Assembly: GCF_003574735.1 (NCBI RefSeq)
Contig: NZ_QORW01000010.1
Span: forward strand, 124,001-188,000
DNA: 64,000 nucleotides
From: Dongia deserti
Lineage (GTDB): Bacteria > Pseudomonadota > Alphaproteobacteria > Dongiales > Dongiaceae
Direction of reading: 5' to 3'
The notes under the pieces were generated by a model, which was not told the DNA's origin, did no database searches, and saw nothing but the letters and a program-made list of their open reading frames with translations. Positions 51,465 through 61,049 of this stretch are shown piece after piece. The translations under genes and the position numbers were made by a program. Position 1 is the stretch's first letter; each line of letters opens with the position of its first letter.

Positions 51465-52151
51465 TCAGGCTCGGCCTGCCGTCGACGCCTTGCGTGGTTT
51501 CTGGCGCGGGCCGTAGTTCTTGAATTTCTCGATCACATGCGCGATCTCGGCATCGGGGAGGATCTGCGCGTTGTCGAGCGTCAGCGACAGATAGTACTGC
51601 CGCGCCAAGGTCTCGATCTCGACCGCCAGCCACAAGGCGCGCCGCACGTCCGGCCCGGTCGCGATCACGCCGTGGTTGCGCAGCAGGCAGCAGGTCCGCC
51701 CTTCCATTGCCTTGATCGCCAGGTCCGACAGCTCCTCCGTACCGTACGTCGCGTAGGGCGCAACGCGGATGTCCGGTCCGCCGGCAGCAGCCACCATGTA
51801 ATGAATGGCCGGGATCGGCTTGTTGCAGATCGCGAGTGTCGTCGCGTAGGTGCTGTGCGTATGGACGACCGATCCAACCTCGGGCCGCTCCTGCAGGATG
51901 CGCAGATGGAAGCGCCATTCCGACGACGGCGCCAGCGTGCCACTCCATTTCTCGCCATTGCCGGCGACCGGCGTGGTGACGATATCCTTCGGCCTCAACT
52001 CTTCATAAGGCACGCCGGAGGGCGTGATCAGCATCAGCTTGCCGCAGCGCGCGCTGATGTTGCCCGAGGTGCCCTGATTGATGCCGAGGCCGTTCATCGA
52101 GCGGCAGGCATCGATGATGCTCTGCCGAAGCTTCAGTTCTGCTTTATCCAT
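51465..52151 (-). CDS. Class II aldolase (L-fuculose-phosphate-aldolase-like)
   Basis: The 228-residue protein has the class II aldolase/adducin pattern: GINQGTSGNISARCG, then LITPSGVPYEELRPKDIV, VVHTHSTYATTLAI with the two zinc-binding His residues, and LLRNHGVIATGPDVRRALWL with a third. It would cleave a ketose-1-phosphate or pentulose-phosphate into dihydroxyacetone phosphate and an aldehyde. It is the last gene of the SorC-led operon. Confidence 0.86.
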   Translation of the reverse strand: MDKAELKLRQSIIDACRSMNGLGINQGTSGNISARCGKLMLITPSGVPYEELRPKDIVTTPVAGNGEKWSGTLAPSSEWRFHLRILQERPEVGSVVHTHSTYATTLAICNKPIPAIHYMVAAAGGPDIRVAPYATYGTEELSDLAIKAMEGRTCCLLRNHGVIATGPDVRRALWLAVEIETLARQYYLSLTLDNAQILPDAEIAHVIEKFKNYGPRQKPRKASTAGRA

Positions 52152-52175
52152 TTCACTTTCCTTGACTGTGCGCGG

Positions 52176-53249
52176 TCAGGCGACCAGAGCCTTGCCAGTG
52201 GCCTGATCGAACAAATGCACCCGGTCGAGCATCGGCACCAACCGCACCTCGTCGCCGGTGTCGAGCTGCAGCCGGTCTTGGGTCACCGCGCAGACCTCTT
52301 TCCCCGCCAGATCGGCATAGATGTGAATCTCGGCGCCGGTTGGCTCCACAACCATGACCTTCGCGCCGATACCAACTCCATTGCCGGACGGCCTCAGATG
52401 TTCGGGCCTTATGCCATAAACCACCTTCTGGCCTGGATTAACGGCCACCTTTTGCGGCAGCGGCAGTGTGATGCCGCCGGCCTTCACGACGGGCGCGCCA
52501 TTCTCCGCCGCGACCTCGCCACGCATCAGATTAATGCCGGGCGAGCCGATGAACTCGGCAACAAACAGGTTGGCCGGGCGGTCATAGACTGCGAGCGGAC
52601 CTCCGATCTGCTCGATCCGGCCGTCCTTCAGGATGACGATGACGTCGGCCATGGTCATGGCCTCGATCTGGTCGTGCGTGACGTAGATCGTGGTGGTGGA
52701 CAGCCTCTGATGCAGCGCCTTGATCTCGGTGCGCATCTGGACACGCAGCTTCGCGTCCAGGTTCGACAAGGGCTCATCGAACAGGAATACCGCCGGGTCG
52801 CGCACGATCGCGCGGCCCATGGCGACGCGCTGGCGCTGTCCGCCGGAGAGCTGCCGCGGATAGCGACCGAGATAGGGTGTGAGGTCGAGGATCGAGGCCG
52901 CCCACTCGACCCGTTTCTTGCTCTCCGCCTGCGGCATCTTCTTGAGCTGCATGGAGAACGCCATGTTGTCGAACACCGACATATGCGCGTAGAGCGCGTA
53001 GTTCTGGAACACCATCGCGATGTCGCGATCCTTCGGATGCAGGTCGTTCACCACCCGCCCTCCGATTACGATCTCGCCAGAGCTGATCTGCTCCAGTCCC
53101 GCGACCATGCGCAGCAAGGTGGATTTGCCGCAGCCGGACGGGCCGAGCAGAACGACGAAGCGGCCATCCTCGATGCCGAGGTCGATCCCGTGGATCACCT
53201 GCAGATCTCCGAAGCTCTTGGTGACGTTGCGAACCGTGACAGCAGCCAT
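52176..53249 (-). CDS. ABC transporter ATP-binding protein (UgpC/MsmK type)
   Basis: The 357-residue protein has Walker [16 protein letters not shown], the signature [14 protein letters not shown], Walker [16 protein letters not shown] and His-loop [12 protein letters not shown], followed by a TOBE regulatory domain ([20 protein letters not shown]). The TOBE domain marks the CUT1 sugar, polyol or glycerophosphate class. It energises the two permeases encoded upstream. The ATG at 53249 is the family start. Confidence 0.93.
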   Translation of the reverse strand: MAAVTVRNVTKSFGDLQVIHGIDLGIEDGRFVVLLGPSGCGKSTLLRMVAGLEQISSGEIVIGGRVVNDLHPKDRDIAMVFQNYALYAHMSVFDNMAFSMQLKKMPQAESKKRVEWAASILDLTPYLGRYPRQLSGGQRQRVAMGRAIVRDPAVFLFDEPLSNLDAKLRVQMRTEIKALHQRLSTTTIYVTHDQIEAMTMADVIVILKDGRIEQIGGPLAVYDRPANLFVAEFIGSPGINLMRGEVAAENGAPVVKAGGITLPLPQKVAVNPGQKVVYGIRPEHLRPSGNGVGIGAKVMVVEPTGAEIHIYADLAGKEVCAVTQDRLQLDTGDEVRLVPMLDRVHLFDQATGKALVA

Positions 53250-53271
53250 ATGCCCTAGCTTTCCCCTGCGA

Positions 53272-54090
53272 TCAGGCGCGTTGCCGCACCGATAAGATCC
53301 TGTTTGCGATCTCGACAAAGCCGGCGCCCCCGCGCGCTGGCGCGACAAACGCCGGCAGCGACTGCATGCGTGCGGCGAAGTCCCGCACGTTAGCGACACC
53401 GCAGGCGAACGGAAAGAACGCGAACATCGGCTCGTCATTTGGGCTGTCGCCGCAGAAGACGAACTGTGACTTGGTTGTTTCGAGATCAAGGCCGAGTGCA
53501 TCCCGCACGAAGATGCGGGTCATCGACAGCTTGTCGTATCGGCCGAACCAGCCGTTAACGTGAATCGAGGAGACCTTGGCGACCGCGCCAGCCTTGTGAA
53601 ACAGCGCGACAATGCGATCCACGGCCTCCGCCGTCAGCGGCGCGACATCTTCCCGGAAGTCGATCGCGAGATCGGCCTCACGATAGAGCTGATCGGCTGC
53701 GATCGCGGCGCCCGGCACCTCCTTGAGGATGTGCTCGGCCAGGCGCTCTAGCTTGCGGCGGTTCTCCACGCGCTCCGCGGGGCTCGCGGCGAAATGGCGG
53801 ATCATCTTGCGCGCGGGGTGGTCGTAGCGGAAATAGAAGGCGCCGTTCTCGCCAACCACACCGGCAACCGGCCAGAAGCGTGCGACCATGTCGCACCAGC
53901 CGGCCGGTCGGCCCGTGATGGGAACGACAGCCAAGCCGGATTCATGCAGCCGTTCCAATGCGGCGTAGGCGTCAGCCGGCAGCCTGCCGTCAGTCGTGAT
54001 CGTGTCGTCGATATCGGTGAACACGCCGATGAGGGCGCGCGCGACCTCTGCCGGCAGGGTAGAGATCGGCTGCATGCGCGCGTCAATCAT
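53272..54090 (-). CDS. HAD-IIB family hydrolase (phosphatase)
   Basis: The 272-residue protein has HAD motif [21 protein letters not shown] (nucleophile Asp26), motif [16 protein letters not shown] and motif [17 protein letters not shown]. Related proteins dephosphorylate small sugar- or glycerol-type phosphates. The ATG at 54090 overlaps the 3' end of the FGGY kinase (8 bases). It might remove phosphate from a dead-end or excess intermediate of the same pathway. Confidence 0.87.
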   Translation of the reverse strand: MIDARMQPISTLPAEVARALIGVFTDIDDTITTDGRLPADAYAALERLHESGLAVVPITGRPAGWCDMVARFWPVAGVVGENGAFYFRYDHPARKMIRHFAASPAERVENRRKLERLAEHILKEVPGAAIAADQLYREADLAIDFREDVAPLTAEAVDRIVALFHKAGAVAKVSSIHVNGWFGRYDKLSMTRIFVRDALGLDLETTKSQFVFCGDSPNDEPMFAFFPFACGVANVRDFAARMQSLPAFVAPARGGAGFVEIANRILSVRQRA

Positions 54091-55612
54091 GACCGCGCTC
54101 AACGAAGGCCGCCATGCGGGCATTCCAAGCAGAAAGCGTCGGCCACAGATCTTGATAGATCGTCCGCAGCTCGGCATAGCGCGCGACACGTTTCTCATCG
54201 GGCTCGAACGTGCGGGTGATTTCGCCCGCCATGGCGACGGAGGCCTCTGCGAAGGTCGAGAACCACCCGCAGCCCTTTGCCGCCGCCATGGCCGCCCCGA
54301 GCGATGATGCTTCCACCGTGGTCGACCGCTGCACCGGACGCGCGGTCGCATCGGCGATGATCTGGCTCCACAGATCGGAGGCCGCGCCGCCGCCGATCGC
54401 GACGTAGCGATCGATCTTTGCCCCCGTCGCCTGCTCCGCCTGGTTGGTGCAGATCGCCTGCTCCAGCGCGATGCCCTCGAGCAGCGCGCGATAGATGTCA
54501 CCGCGATGGGTAGAGCCGGAAATTCCGGCGATCACGCCACGCGCCGCGCTGTCCCAATGCGGTGTCATGCAGCCCTGCCAATAGGGCACCAGCGTCACGC
54601 CGCCGGCCCCGATTGGGCTCGCCGCTGCCTCCGCTTCAAGCTTGCACAAGAGCTCGCGCCGGTCGCTCGACTCGGCCAGGAACAGTTCGCGCGCCAGCCA
54701 GTCGACCAGAAACGTGCCGGAGCGCAGGCAGGTCTCGAAGATGTAACCTGCGTCAGCAACCGCGATCTCAGTCCGGAAGGCGCGGTCATAGGCGTATTCG
54801 GTGCCATAGCTGCCGGACACCACGGCCGTGCCGAGATTGACGTAGGCCAGGCCCGGCGCGCCCACGCCGACGCCTGCGCCCGCGCATTGGCCGTCGCCCC
54901 CGCCGACCACCACTGGCGTGCCGGGTTTGAGCCCGGTCACAGCAGCGACGGCTTCGGTAAGTTCTCCCACCGGCGTGCCCGGCGCCACGAGCCGCGGCAT
55001 CTTAGCGGAGTCGATGCCGGCGGCCTGGAGGATCTCCTCCGACCAGACGCGTCTGCGCATATCGAGCGCACCGGTGGGATCGGCCGAAGCGAGGGAGGTC
55101 GTCCATCGGCCGGTCAAGCGAAAGGTGAGATAGGCCTGCACTTCCGCAAGGCGGTGCGCGCGGTCGAGGATCGCAGGCTCGTGCTCGCGCAGCCAGATCA
55201 TGCGGTAGAGGCACGGAATGACGTCCAGCGGCTTGCCGGAGATAGCATGCACCCGCTCGGCGCCGAACGTCTCGCCGAAGCGCTTCTGCTGCGCCCGCGC
55301 CCGATCGTCGAGCCAGACCATCCCGGGCCTCAGCGCCGTTCCGTCCTCGGTGAACACGCCGAAGGTCTCGCGCTGATTGGAAAGGCCGACGGCGGCAATG
55401 CGCGCGGGGTCGACCTTCGCAGCTACATCCTTCAAGGCCTGCGCGGTGGACTGCCACCACTCGTTCGGGTCCTGCTCGAAGAAGCCAGGCTCGGGGTTCG
55501 ACATGGCAATCGGCGCCCGCCCTTCCGCGAAGGCCCGGCCGCGCCGGTCCCACGCGATCGCCTTGGTCGCGGAGGTCGAGGAGTCGATGCCGATGACGAG
55601 ATCAGAAGTCAT
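54083..55612 (-). CDS. FGGY family carbohydrate kinase
   Basis: The 509-residue kinase starts LVIGIDSSTSATKAIAWDRR, has the phosphate-1 and ATP motifs VVVGGGDGQCAGAGVGVGAP and GLAYVNLGTAVVSGSYGTEY, and the C-terminal FGGY signature region YVAIGGGAASDLWSQIIADA. Members phosphorylate xylulose, ribulose, glycerol or polyols, and I cannot tell which. It sits just after the binding-protein gene, separated by a stable hairpin. Confidence 0.92.
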   Translation of the reverse strand: MTSDLVIGIDSSTSATKAIAWDRRGRAFAEGRAPIAMSNPEPGFFEQDPNEWWQSTAQALKDVAAKVDPARIAAVGLSNQRETFGVFTEDGTALRPGMVWLDDRARAQQKRFGETFGAERVHAISGKPLDVIPCLYRMIWLREHEPAILDRAHRLAEVQAYLTFRLTGRWTTSLASADPTGALDMRRRVWSEEILQAAGIDSAKMPRLVAPGTPVGELTEAVAAVTGLKPGTPVVVGGGDGQCAGAGVGVGAPGLAYVNLGTAVVSGSYGTEYAYDRAFRTEIAVADAGYIFETCLRSGTFLVDWLARELFLAESSDRRELLCKLEAEAAASPIGAGGVTLVPYWQGCMTPHWDSAARGVIAGISGSTHRGDIYRALLEGIALEQAICTNQAEQATGAKIDRYVAIGGGAASDLWSQIIADATARPVQRSTTVEASSLGAAMAAAKGCGWFSTFAEASVAMAGEITRTFEPDEKRVARYAELRTIYQDLWPTLSAWNARMAAFVERGHD

Positions 55613-55633
55613 GTGCCGTCGTTGGAAAGAGGT

Positions 55634-55663
55634 GGGCGGAAGCAGTGGGAGCTACCTCCGCCC
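55634..55663 (-). promoter_or_regulatory. Hairpin between SBP and kinase genes
   Basis: GGGCGGA (55634-55640) pairs with TCCGCCC (55657-55663) around a 16-base loop, in the 68-base gap after the substrate-binding-protein stop. It has no T-run, so it is not a full terminator. Such stem-loops often protect the upstream SBP mRNA and give it higher expression than downstream genes. Confidence 0.45.
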
Positions 55664-55680
55664 GAGTCATGGCGATCCGG

Positions 55681-57201
55681 TTAGAGTTCCGCTTCCTTCA
55701 CCTTGGAATCGACTATTTTGGCCACCGCGTCCATGCAGGCCTTGGCGCTGCCGCCATAGGCCTGGCCGGTCAGCAGCTTGCCGAGCTCGGTCGGGATCTC
55801 GTTGGTGGAGAGGCCCGCCCACAGCGGCATGTCCGGCTCCGAGGCCATCACATTGTCGATGGTCCATTTCACGATGTCGAGGTGGCGGGTCGTGCCGGGC
55901 ATGACCTTTGCCTTTGCCTTCACGCGCTCGTCGGCGAAGGAGGATTCGCGCATCGGCGCGAAGCCGCCGGCCAGGGTGCACTGGGTCATGATCTCCTTCG
56001 AGCAGGCCCACTGCATGAAGATCCAGGCTGCTTCCTGATTCTTCGAATAGGCGGAGAGGCCCATGATCGAGCCCCCCTGGTGGCCGAGATTGGGAATCTC
56101 GCCGAAGCCCGCCTCCGAGACGGACCGCAGGCCGACGCTGGATTGTAGCGGCTTGGCCGGCTCCCACAGCCCCTTCACCTTCGAATCGTCTGCGTCGAGA
56201 CCGGGGAAGAACTCATCCCAGCTCTGCACCAAGGCCACTTGGCCCGACTGCATCATCTGGAACTGGCCATCCCAGGTCGCGGCGGTCGAGTTCGGCGGCG
56301 CGACGGTCAGCAGATCCTGGTACCACTCGAGGCCCTTGATGCCCTGCTCGTCATTGCCGGCGAAGGTCTTGTCCGGCCGGAAGATTGAGCCGCCATGGCC
56401 CCACACCGCCTGGGTCCAGTCGCATTCGAGCGAATAGTGGCCGGACTTCGCCTGTAGGCCGGTGCCGAACACGCCGTTGGCTTTCTCTGCATCATAGATC
56501 GCGTGTGCGGCCTTGGTGAATTCCTCGTAGTTGGTGGGCACCGCGATGCCGTGCTTCTCGAGCAGGTCCTTGCGGTACATCAGCACGAAGATCGGGATGT
56601 CGAAGGGAACGCCGACCAGCTTGCCGTTGTAGCGGGCGAGACCTTCGACCAACGGCTCGGAGAAATCGTCCCAGTCGAAGCCCGGCATCGCGAGGTCCGG
56701 ATTGGAGTTGTACAGCTCGACCGGATCGACGCAGTCAGGCGCGAAGGTCGCGACCCAGGACTGATCGAGATAGTACAGGTCATACGTGCCGAGTTGGCCC
56801 TGCACGTCCTGCGTCGCCTTCGCCAGCACCTGCTCCAGCGGCACGATCTCGACTTCGACCTCGATGCCTGTCAGGTCGGTGAACTCGTTCTTGATCTGAT
56901 TGAGAACGACGGTGGGTGGCGTCGCCTCGCTGGTGTAGCGGATCCTGGCGCCCTTGAACTGGCCGCCGACCTCCTTCAGGAACTTTACCTGGTCGTCCGG
57001 CAAAGCGGCATTCGCCCGGCTGACCAGGCCCGGATTGCGGAATGGCCGCGTGTTGCCGAGCATCGCCATCGAGAAAGCCGAGAATCCGATACCGGCGAGG
57101 CCCATGCGGCGCAAGAACTCGCGTTTCGTGATGCGGCGGCTGGCAAAGGCAGCAGCCGAATCCGCGATGAACGTCTGCTTGTCGTATTGCTTGAAACCCA
57201 T
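55681..57201 (-). CDS. ABC transporter substrate-binding protein (CUT1-type, Tat-like leader)
   Basis: The 506-residue protein has an N-terminal leader with RRITKREFLRRMGLAGIGF and a hydrophobic stretch, a twin-arginine-like export signal. The mature part has the ligand-binding fold of sugar/polyol SBPs (LGTYDLYYLDQSWVATFAPD, LSAYSKNQEAAWIFMQWACS). It delivers the substrate to the two permeases encoded upstream. The long length and Tat-like leader suit a polyol or sugar-acid binder. Confidence 0.9.
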   Translation of the reverse strand: MGFKQYDKQTFIADSAAAFASRRITKREFLRRMGLAGIGFSAFSMAMLGNTRPFRNPGLVSRANAALPDDQVKFLKEVGGQFKGARIRYTSEATPPTVVLNQIKNEFTDLTGIEVEVEIVPLEQVLAKATQDVQGQLGTYDLYYLDQSWVATFAPDCVDPVELYNSNPDLAMPGFDWDDFSEPLVEGLARYNGKLVGVPFDIPIFVLMYRKDLLEKHGIAVPTNYEEFTKAAHAIYDAEKANGVFGTGLQAKSGHYSLECDWTQAVWGHGGSIFRPDKTFAGNDEQGIKGLEWYQDLLTVAPPNSTAATWDGQFQMMQSGQVALVQSWDEFFPGLDADDSKVKGLWEPAKPLQSSVGLRSVSEAGFGEIPNLGHQGGSIMGLSAYSKNQEAAWIFMQWACSKEIMTQCTLAGGFAPMRESSFADERVKAKAKVMPGTTRHLDIVKWTIDNVMASEPDMPLWAGLSTNEIPTELGKLLTGQAYGGSAKACMDAVAKIVDSKVKEAEL

Positions 57202-57244
57202 AGCGCTCCTCCGTTGTGTGTCGAGCTTCGCGCTCGTTCCGTTG

Positions 57245-58135
57245 TCATTCCTTCAGTGACCCGAGGGTCAGTCCGCGCACCAGTTGCTTCTGCACCAGCA
57301 GGATGAAGATGAAGCTCGGAACGATGGCGGACGTGCCAAGCGCCGAGATGAAGCCCCATTCCGATCCGGTGGACGTCACAAAGGTCGAAATCTTGACCGG
57401 TAGCGTTCGTATCGAGCTGGTCAGGAATAGTGAGAGCAAGAATTCGGTCCAGGAGAATATGAAGCACAGCACCGCGGTCGCCGCGACGCCGCCGGTCACC
57501 ATCGGCAGCACCACCTTCCGGAAGATCTGGAACCGTGTCGCGCCATCGAGCATCGCGGCTTCGTCGATCTCCACCGGCACGTCGTCGAAGAAGCTCTTCA
57601 TCAGCAGAACGGCCAACGGCACGTTGATGAGCGTATGGATGAAGATGAGGCCAAGCAGTGTGTCGCGCAGGCCAAGAAAATGGAACATGAAGACGACCGG
57701 CACGATGATGGCGATCGGCGGCACGAAACGCTGCGACAGGATCCAGTTGAGATAGCCCTGCCGGCCGCGGAATTTCATCCGCGAGAGAGCGTAGGCTGCG
57801 GTGACGCCCGCGAACACAGTCAGGGCCGTGGAGCAAACGGCGACGATGATGGAATCGATGATGGTCTGGCGCGAATCGTAAGAGCTGGCGCCGCCAACGC
57901 CGAAGGTATTCCCGGATTCGATGGCGAGCTCCGCCCGCGACTTGCCGAGCAGCACCACCTCGTAATTGACGAGGGTCGGTTCGAAATCGAAGAACACCAC
58001 CTCGTCCTTGTTGAAGATGGCGGAGGTCGGCTTGAACGAGGTCAGCCCCCACCAGAATAGCGGGAACATGAAGATGCCGACCACGATGATGGCGGTGAGA
58101 TCGCGGAGCAGGCGCTTGGCGAGGCTGGGCGACAT
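57245..58135 (-). CDS. ABC transporter permease 2 (MalG-like)
   Basis: The 296-residue integral membrane protein has about six helices and the EAA loop DEAAMLDGATRFQIFRKVVL that docks the ATPase. It begins MSPSLAKRLLRDLTAIIVVG. The start overlaps the end of permease 1 by one base. It belongs to the CUT1 class. Confidence 0.9.
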   Translation of the reverse strand: MSPSLAKRLLRDLTAIIVVGIFMFPLFWWGLTSFKPTSAIFNKDEVVFFDFEPTLVNYEVVLLGKSRAELAIESGNTFGVGGASSYDSRQTIIDSIIVAVCSTALTVFAGVTAAYALSRMKFRGRQGYLNWILSQRFVPPIAIIVPVVFMFHFLGLRDTLLGLIFIHTLINVPLAVLLMKSFFDDVPVEIDEAAMLDGATRFQIFRKVVLPMVTGGVAATAVLCFIFSWTEFLLSLFLTSSIRTLPVKISTFVTSTGSEWGFISALGTSAIVPSFIFILLVQKQLVRGLTLGSLKE

Positions 58136-59073
58136 CAGAACCTCACCTTGAAGATCTTGATGAACATGGCCGAGGTGATCAGCAGCAGGATCAACGTCAG
58201 CAACGCGATGGTCGAGGCGTACGGAAAGTCGGCATTCTTGAAATAGATCGTGCCGGCATAGGCGGTCAGGGTCTCGGTCGCGGTGCCCGGGCCGCCCTCG
58301 GTCATCACTTTGATGTAGTCGTAGATGCGGAACAGGTCGACGCCGCGGATCAGCACGGCGAGCGCGATGATGCGCGAGAGCATCGGCAAAGTGAGCCTGA
58401 AGAAGGCCTGGGTCGCGCTGGCCCCATCGATGGCAGCCGCCTCGAACGGCTCCTTGGGCAGCGCCCGCAGGCCAGCCATCATGATCAGCACCATGAACGG
58501 CGTCCATTGCCAGATGTCGGCGAGCAGGATCCCGAACAAGGCGGTGCTCGACGTCGCCAGGATCGGATAGGCTGGCGACCACAGGCCCAGCGCATAGAGC
58601 GTGCGGCTGAGCACGCCGAACGAGCCGTCCAGCATGAGCAGGAACATCATGCCGGTGACGGCCGGCGGCACCACTAACGGCAGGGTCATGAGCGCACGCA
58701 GGACGCCGTAGCCTTTGCGATCCGAGTCCAGCAGCAGCGCGATTGCGAGGCCGAGAACGAGTTCGACGAAGATCGCAATTCCGGTATAGAGATAGGTGTT
58801 CCCGATCGCGTTCCACACGCGCTCATCCCCGAGAATCTTGACCCAGTTCCAATCAGGATCGAACACGCTGAGGCGCGTCACGGGGTTGCGCTTGTGCAGC
58901 GACAGCCAGAGCGCATAGAGCAGCGGATAGACGCCGAACGCGATCAGCACCGCCGTCACCGGGAACAGCCACGGCAGGGGATGCTCCGAGCTCAGGATAT
59001 GCCGGAGGTTCAAGCGGCCGGGCCGCCGCATGCTGCCGTCGCCGGCGATCGAGATCTCCATCCGCTCCGCCAC
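58135..59073 (-). CDS. ABC transporter permease 1 (MalF-like)
   Basis: The 312-residue membrane protein has about six helices (PWLFPVTAVLIAFGVYPLLY first) and the EAA loop EAAAIDGASATQAFFRLTLP. The start is GTG at 59073, directly after the SDR stop. With permease 2 it forms the channel of the importer. Confidence 0.9.
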   Translation of the reverse strand: MAERMEISIAGDGSMRRPGRLNLRHILSSEHPLPWLFPVTAVLIAFGVYPLLYALWLSLHKRNPVTRLSVFDPDWNWVKILGDERVWNAIGNTYLYTGIAIFVELVLGLAIALLLDSDRKGYGVLRALMTLPLVVPPAVTGMMFLLMLDGSFGVLSRTLYALGLWSPAYPILATSSTALFGILLADIWQWTPFMVLIMMAGLRALPKEPFEAAAIDGASATQAFFRLTLPMLSRIIALAVLIRGVDLFRIYDYIKVMTEGGPGTATETLTAYAGTIYFKNADFPYASTIALLTLILLLITSAMFIKIFKVRF

Positions 59074-59796
59074 TCAATACTCCTGCCGGGTCGGCGTGAT
59101 GCAGATCTCCTGGATCAGGACGTTCTGCGGCAGCTTGTAGGCGAACAGGATCGACTGCGCGACGTGATCGGCCGAGATGCCGCCGCCCATCTTCACCTTG
59201 TTGGCCTTGTAATTGGCGAGGGTATTCTTGTCGGTGACGTGATCCAGCACCTCGGTCTCGATTACGCCGGGTGATATGACCATCACGCGCACATCGTGCG
59301 GCGCCAGGTGCTGGCGCAGGCTGTCGGATACGCCGTGCACGAAATACTTGGTGCCGCAATAGACCGTGTGGTCGGGGTAGACCTTGCGGCCGGCGATCGA
59401 GCTCATCTGCACGATGGTGCCGTGGCGGCGGGCGATCATGCCGCCCATGACGGCGTGGATAGCGTTCATCACGCCGTTGACGTTGATGTCGATCATCTCG
59501 TCCCACTCGGCGGGATTCTGCTTCGTGATGTCGCCGAGCCGGGCGATGCCGGCGTTGTTGAACAGGCAATCGGTGGGGCCGTACTGCGCCTCCGCTTCCT
59601 TGATAGCCCTAACGACAGCGTCGCGATCGCGCACGTCGACGGCGCGGCACATCGTGTCGGGCAGGCCGAGCTCTTCCATGCGTCCCAGCCGCCGGGCCAG
59701 CAGCAGCAAAGGATGCCCCTCGGCGGAGAATGCTTGCGCGGTCGCAGCGCCGATTCCGGAGCTGGCACCAGTGATGACGACGAGCGGTTTTGCCAT
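59074..59796 (-). CDS. SDR family oxidoreductase
   Basis: The 240-residue SDR has VITGASSGIGAATAQAFSAE, CLFNNAGIARLGDITKQNPA, the catalytic Tyr and Lys in DHTVYCGTKYFVHGVSDSL and the C-terminal QNVLIQEICITPTRQEY. It most resembles serine-type/YdfG-like SDRs. As the first structural gene after sorC it probably oxidises the imported sugar or polyol. Confidence 0.88.
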   Translation of the reverse strand: MAKPLVVITGASSGIGAATAQAFSAEGHPLLLLARRLGRMEELGLPDTMCRAVDVRDRDAVVRAIKEAEAQYGPTDCLFNNAGIARLGDITKQNPAEWDEMIDINVNGVMNAIHAVMGGMIARRHGTIVQMSSIAGRKVYPDHTVYCGTKYFVHGVSDSLRQHLAPHDVRVMVISPGVIETEVLDHVTDKNTLANYKANKVKMGGGISADHVAQSILFAYKLPQNVLIQEICITPTRQEY

Positions 59797-59882
59797 TCCG
59801 TCTTCCTCCCGGTCTTCCATCTCGTTCCAGGCTCTTTGGCCCGGTTTGTCAGAGAGCGCGTGCTTGTGCCGCGCCCAATTCC

Positions 59883-60884
59883 CTATTCGCGCTCGACCAG
59901 AGCCTGCGCGGTCGTTTCGTCCGTCACCAGGATGGTCGCGTAACCGCCGCGCAGCATCGCATCGATCGCCTCGACCTTCTCCGGACCGCCGGCGACGCAG
60001 ATGCGCTCCGGAATCTTGGCGATCTCGCGCAACGAGATTCCGATCATCTGCTCGTCGAGCGGGCCAAGAACGGGATTGCCCTCGCGGTCGAAGAAACGCC
60101 CGGCCATAACGCCGATCGCCCCGCCGGCGACATAGGGCCGGAGCTTTTCCGGCGTCATGTAGCCGCTGCGCAGGGCGGTGCTGGCGCTGCTGAGATTGGC
60201 GACGCCGAACAGGATCTTGTTGCAGGACCTGATGAGCTTGAACTGCTCGACCAGGGCCGGTTCCTGCATGAACAGCTTCTTCACCTCCGGCTTCGAGACG
60301 ATGCCCGGCGCGTGCAGATTGATGCAGCGCGCGCCCAGCCGGTTGGCGATGTTGGAGGTGCAGAGTTCCGGCGAGAATTCGAACGTGCCGATCGCGCTGC
60401 CGGTGATCTGCACCACGGACACGGCCGGCAGGCGGACCCGGGGCAAGGCGGCGGCCAAGGCAAGCACCGTGCGGCCCCAGGAAACGCCGAGAATATCGTT
60501 GGGTTCCAGTATTTCGGTGAGCAACCGCGCGCCCGCACGTCCGATGCGTTCGTGTAGCGCAAGCCGGCCGCCATCGTCGGGAATGACCACGCAGCTCTTG
60601 AGACCGAAGCGCTTGCAGAGGTCGCGCGAGGCCCGGACGGCCTGCAGATGCTCCGATGCGACGGCGATGGTCACGGCGCCGCGATCCCGCGCTTCCTGCA
60701 GGAAGTTCACCACGGAAGCGCGCGACACGCCCAGCCGGTCCGCCACCTCTTCCTGCGTCATGCGCTCCTCGTAATAGAGCCAAGCCGCCCACACGATCGG
60801 GTCGCCCACGAACTCCGGCGGAGGCGATAAGGTGCTCCGCTTGACACGGGTCTGCGTCGCTTTGCGCTCCAGGATGCGCGCCAT
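59883..60884 (-). CDS. SorC family transcriptional regulator
   Basis: The 333-residue protein has an N-terminal HTH (YYEERMTQEEVADRLGVSRA followed by SVVNFLQEARDRG) and the SorC/CggR effector-binding domain (ERIGRAGARLLTEILEPNDI, VSWGRTVLALAAALPRVRLP, KILFGVANLSSASTALRSGY). SorC regulators sense phosphorylated sugars or polyols. It leads the minus-strand operon and is divergent from the glycerol-1-phosphate-dehydrogenase-like gene; palindromes in the gap are its likely operators. Confidence 0.92.
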   Translation of the reverse strand: MARILERKATQTRVKRSTLSPPPEFVGDPIVWAAWLYYEERMTQEEVADRLGVSRASVVNFLQEARDRGAVTIAVASEHLQAVRASRDLCKRFGLKSCVVIPDDGGRLALHERIGRAGARLLTEILEPNDILGVSWGRTVLALAAALPRVRLPAVSVVQITGSAIGTFEFSPELCTSNIANRLGARCINLHAPGIVSKPEVKKLFMQEPALVEQFKLIRSCNKILFGVANLSSASTALRSGYMTPEKLRPYVAGGAIGVMAGRFFDREGNPVLGPLDEQMIGISLREIAKIPERICVAGGPEKVEAIDAMLRGGYATILVTDETTAQALVERE

Positions 60885-60904
60885 GCTTCGCCTGTTCTGA
60901 TGAG

Positions 60905-60943
60905 CGTTTCAGATAAACGACACTACAGATTGACATTTGTCAA
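60905..60943. promoter_or_regulatory. Two perfect palindromes, candidate SorC operators
   Basis: CGTTT-CAGAT-AAACG (60905-60919) and TTGACA-TT-TGTCAA (60930-60943) are both perfect inverted repeats in the gap before sorC and the divergent gene. They support a true start of the divergent gene at 61050 rather than 60900, which would place them inside the coding region. Confidence 0.6.
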
Positions 60944-61049
60944 GGTCGCTGGAACTATGCCACTCGCTCGTGACGTTTGTTGTGCACTGCAACAGCGGTT
61001 GGATCGCTCGTCGCGAAGAGTTGCGCGTTTGATTCGGGAGCATGCGCGG

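Noticed and set aside
51537-53258. 573-codon plus-strand open frame over the aldolase and ABC ATPase genes
   Set aside because: It spans two conserved minus-strand genes and their gap, without domain signals.
59074-60936. Single 620-codon minus-strand frame covering the SDR and part of the SorC gene
   Set aside because: The frame matches the SDR only at its 3' end (from ATG 59796); the upstream part is out of frame with SorC and low complexity, so it is two genes, not a fusion.
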